Source: Synechococcus sp. WH 8020
GTDB lineage: Bacteria; Cyanobacteriota; Cyanobacteriia; PCC-6307; Cyanobiaceae
Assembly: GCF_001040845.1 (NCBI RefSeq)
Contig: NZ_CP011941.1
Span: 515,744-579,743 of the forward strand
DNA length: 64,000 nt
Direction: 5' to 3'
Shown here: one piece after another, positions 61,731-64,000 of the stretch
Position numbering within the stretch: position 1 is the first letter of the stretch
Layout: every line of letters begins with the position of its first letter
Program-made: the position numbers and the translations under genes
Notes under the pieces: generated by a model
What the model saw: only the letters and a program-made list of their open reading frames with translations
Databases searched by the model: none
Told to the model about the DNA's origin: nothing

Positions 61731-62396
61731 TTAGTGGCTTCTTAGTGGTCGGCCCACTGCCTGTCGGGCCGCTTGTTCAGCCGTATGCATCCGATCTGCT
61801 AATTGCTGACTCATATGAGCTGCAGCTTCCCGACCTGTTCCTTCGGCTAAAAGAGGGGCTTCAAAGCAGATTGCGGCACGACTAGAGGCCGGCGGACTGG
61901 CCTCGCTGTAGGCGATCCCTACGGGAACAACGCTGACGGGAACCCCATTCGTTTTGGATAGTTGGGCAAGACGAACGAGCCCTTGGCGCAAACGAATTGG
62001 TTCGTCGGTGCGGTTGATTCGCCCCTCGGGAAACACAACCACCTGCTCGCCAGCCGCCAGAAGATCGATTGCGAAGCGAAGCGTCGTCAGTGTGGGGCGT
62101 CCCTGGTCTACGGGAAAGCAGCCGAGCCGATAGAGGAACCAGCCCTGAAGTCCTTTCATTTCACTTCGCGTCACCATGAAGCGGCAATCACGACCTGTGA
62201 TCCGTCGACCCGTTGCCATGGGCAAGATCAAGGCATCCCAGCGAGCTCGATGGGTCGGGGCCAAAAGCACAGGACCCTCTTTAGGCAAATGATGGGCCCC
62301 GAGCACATATCGCTCTCGGAAATACCAAGGCAAAGCCAAGTCTTGCGTGAACAACATCGCAAGCGATGACCAGAAGGGATTCATCGCTGAACCCAA
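61731..62396 (-). CDS. plsC: 1-acyl-sn-glycerol-3-phosphate acyltransferase family protein
   Basis: Membrane-bound acyltransferase of the PlsC family, probably making phosphatidic acid from lysophosphatidic acid. Catalytic motif HRARWD (HxxxxD) in LLAPTHRARWDALILPMATG, glycerol-phosphate-binding VVFPEGRINRTDEP and a Pro-rich block VPVSVVPVGIAYSEA. I place the start at a TTG at 62396 with GAGGAG five bases upstream; a GTG at 62429 and an ATG at 62384 are alternatives. Substrate specificity among relatives varies. Confidence 0.85.
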   Translation of the reverse strand: MGSAMNPFWSSLAMLFTQDLALPWYFRERYVLGAHHLPKEGPVLLAPTHRARWDALILPMATGRRITGRDCRFMVTRSEMKGLQGWFLYRLGCFPVDQGRPTLTTLRFAIDLLAAGEQVVVFPEGRINRTDEPIRLRQGLVRLAQLSKTNGVPVSVVPVGIAYSEASPPASSRAAICFEAPLLAEGTGREAAAHMSQQLADRMHTAEQAARQAVGRPLRSH

Positions 62397-62562
62397 TACT
62401 TCTCCTCTCGTTTTCAGAACACTGCCCACGGCTTAATACCGCTGTCCTACAGGGTTGAAATGTAGGCGGCTCATGTCTCCCTATCGCGCATGCTTGGGCA
62501 GTTAGAGCGGCGTCTCGTTCGGAGACCACCCGCGCATACAGTTGAATCTTTGGACGAGGATT

Positions 62563-63312
62563 GTGGCCAGTCTCGGGGTCAACATTGATCACATTGCCAA
62601 TGTTCGGCAAGCCAGGCGAACAGTCGAACCTGATCCCGTGCCGATGGCCTTGATGGCTGAGTTGGGTGGTGCTGACGGGATCACGATTCACCTCAGGGAA
62701 GATCGCCGTCACATTCAAGATCGCGACCTAACCCTCTTACGTCAAACCGTTCGGACCCGTTTGAACTTGGAAATGGCTGCCACCACAGAGATGGTGGAGA
62801 TTGCGCTGCGAGAACAACCAGACATGGTCACATTGGTTCCTGAACGGCGAGAAGAAGTCACAACAGAGGGAGGCTTAGACGTCCGCAGTCAGTGCAAAAG
62901 CTTGTCTTCTCTGATTGATACGCTCCAGAGCAACGACATTCCCGTCAGTTTGTTCGTGGATCCAGATCGCAACCAGCTGGAGGCTTGTCAGCAAAGTGGC
63001 GCCCGTTGGGTTGAACTTCATACCGGACGCTATGCGCAGGCCAGCTGGAGGGAACAACCCATGACCTTGGCGCGTCTTGTCGAGGCGACGGAACAGGCTC
63101 GGTCGATGGGGTTGCGGGTGAATGCAGGCCATGGATTGACCTATCAAAACGTGGAGCCCATTGCTGCAATCGCAGGAATGGAGGAGCTCAACATCGGTCA
63201 TACCATTGTGGCCCGGGCTCTTTCTGTGGGCTTACAAGAAGCCGTAAGAGAAATGAAGTGTCTGGTTCAGAATCCACGACGTGACCCCTTGTTCGGAAGC
63301 ACTAGCTCATGA
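62563..63312 (+). CDS. pdxJ: Pyridoxine 5'-phosphate synthase
   Basis: Last step of the DXP-dependent vitamin B6 route: condenses 1-deoxy-xylulose 5-phosphate with 3-amino-2-oxopropyl phosphate. Motifs: [16 protein letters not shown] (GVNIDH active-site start), [51 protein letters not shown] and [13 protein letters not shown]. The frame opens at 62542 but the GTG at 62563 gives the normal N-terminus (VASLGVN), preceded by GAGGA. Its stop overlaps the ycf54 start by four bases (ATGA). Confidence 0.94.
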   Translation: MASLGVNIDHIANVRQARRTVEPDPVPMALMAELGGADGITIHLREDRRHIQDRDLTLLRQTVRTRLNLEMAATTEMVEIALREQPDMVTLVPERREEVTTEGGLDVRSQCKSLSSLIDTLQSNDIPVSLFVDPDRNQLEACQQSGARWVELHTGRYAQASWREQPMTLARLVEATEQARSMGLRVNAGHGLTYQNVEPIAAIAGMEELNIGHTIVARALSVGLQEAVREMKCLVQNPRRDPLFGSTSS

Positions 63313-63629
63313 CCATCCATCATTTTGTTGCAGCGAGTGCTCGCTTCTTAACGGAAGAAGAACCTCTCGATGAAGTGCTTAAGGAAAGACGCAGGCATTA
63401 CGGCGAACAAGGCAAGGAAATTGATTTTTGGCTTGTTCACAATCCAAGTTTCTTGAATGCGCCTGAATTGTCTGAGATCAAAGCGAAGCTGCCACAACCT
63501 TCAGCAGCAGTGGTCTCCACAGATTCCACCTTCATCACATTCATGAAGTTGCGTCTGGAATATGTACTCGAGGGACAATTCGATGCTCCGACCGACTCTA
63601 TTCCAGACCCTCTTGCAGAGGAGAGCTGA
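63309..63629 (+). CDS. ycf54: Ycf54, Mg-protoporphyrin monomethyl ester cyclase complex subunit
   Basis: A 106-aa protein needed for the aerobic cyclase that forms ring V of chlorophyll. The motifs [57 protein letters not shown] and [11 protein letters not shown] are characteristic of Ycf54. Length normal. Coupled by four bases to pdxJ; the sharing of a transcript with a B6 gene is of no obvious metabolic meaning but is worth comparing across genomes. Confidence 0.95.
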   Translation: MTIHHFVAASARFLTEEEPLDEVLKERRRHYGEQGKEIDFWLVHNPSFLNAPELSEIKAKLPQPSAAVVSTDSTFITFMKLRLEYVLEGQFDAPTDSIPDPLAEES

Positions 63630-63728
63630 CGCTAAAGGATTGAGACCCAAATTAAAGAGTGAGATCTAGGTTCATGGAGCTGTGTTTTTCTTAGTGCATA
63701 ATAATAAAGAAGACCTAAGGGCGATCTG

Positions 63729-63935
63729 ATGGAGTTTAGTCGAAGACAAATTATCAAAGCGCTATGCAATGAATACAATCAGTTGTTCAAAGATGCCTAT
63801 GATCCTGGGATTGATCTTTCGTTTGAAGAGTATCAATCAGCAATGGAAGCTAAGACTCTTGATGAGTTGATCAAAGAAACCTCTACAGACAATGAGTTCT
63901 ACACGCTTGACAACTTTATGAAGCGTTATGGGTAA
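63729..63935 (+). CDS. Small conserved protein, 68 aa
   Basis: Soluble acidic protein MEFSRRQIIKALCNEYNQLF... with LSFEEYQSAMEAKTLDELIK and a C-terminal NFMKRYG. The N-terminal helix plus EExxxxLExxxLDELI pattern fits small picocyanobacterial proteins I have seen as hypothetical; no function is assigned. Monocistronic, near the window end. Confidence 0.65.
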   Translation: MEFSRRQIIKALCNEYNQLFKDAYDPGIDLSFEEYQSAMEAKTLDELIKETSTDNEFYTLDNFMKRYG

Positions 63936-64000
63936 TCAAAGAATGTGACTCGTCAAATCACCGCTAATGGTTGATCCATGCTCGATCAGCGTCTTTGATC

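Noticed and set aside
62281-62718. 145-codon minus-strand ORF across plsC and pdxJ starts
   Set aside because: Overlaps two well-supported genes in the wrong frame; no motif.

Overview
The window looks like a chromosome segment of a marine picocyanobacterium, most likely Synechococcus subcluster 5.1 of moderate GC (a coastal, CC9311-like strain is my inference). The grounds are the photosynthesis-linked genes (psbY, crtH carotenoid isomerase, ycf54, a high-light-inducible protein), the cyanobacterial families DUF4278, DUF3764 and DUF6761, a SmtA/BmtA metallothionein, and short, tightly packed core operons.

Layout. (1) 1-10.4 kb, envelope and transport: the end of an HlyD/NHLM-type secretion adaptor, a small membrane protein, a TolC-like outer-membrane protein, an LCP-FUSC-FUSC operon, a CPA2 antiporter with a universal-stress tail and an ABC exporter. 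(2) 10.5-13.9 kb, RNA metabolism: a glycine-rich RRM protein, a DeaD-type helicase and small genes. (3) 13.6-23.2 kb: an overlapping minus-strand operon of metallophosphatase, recC, recB, recD and a cupin, giving a complete RecBCD nuclease with intact Walker and nuclease motifs. (4) 23.2-49.3 kb, an accessory region: long gene-poor stretches, small secreted proteins, His-rich proteins, decayed gene copies, duplicated intergenic elements, sRNA candidates and several AT-rich genes. It holds a zinc module (ZIP transporter and metallothionein, both with Fur/Zur-like operators), an AT-rich cysteine-hydrolase/hybrid-kinase pair, an HLIP, a lipase-like hydrolase and an acyltransferase. (5) 49.3-64 kb, core again: tRNA-Pro, a PAS/histidine kinase/response regulator cluster, tRNA-Lys, gamma-carbonic anhydrase, psbY, trmFO, a CDF-like protein, crtH, a two-gene unknown unit, a response regulator with a degenerate receiver, Grx4-BolA, plsC, pdxJ-ycf54.

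The items most worth a second look are in region 4. A ~277-bp structured element is present at 35.2 and 48.1 kb, and both copies end at an ATG start. A near-identical gene start (MIR(T/I/V)-type signal peptide) recurs at five places on unrelated or broken downstream sequences. There is a probable Yfr2-type sRNA and a second promoter-hairpin-terminator RNA. The hydrolase/kinase pair and the putative Zur regulon pair complete the list. All function calls rest on motifs read by eye; no database search was possible.
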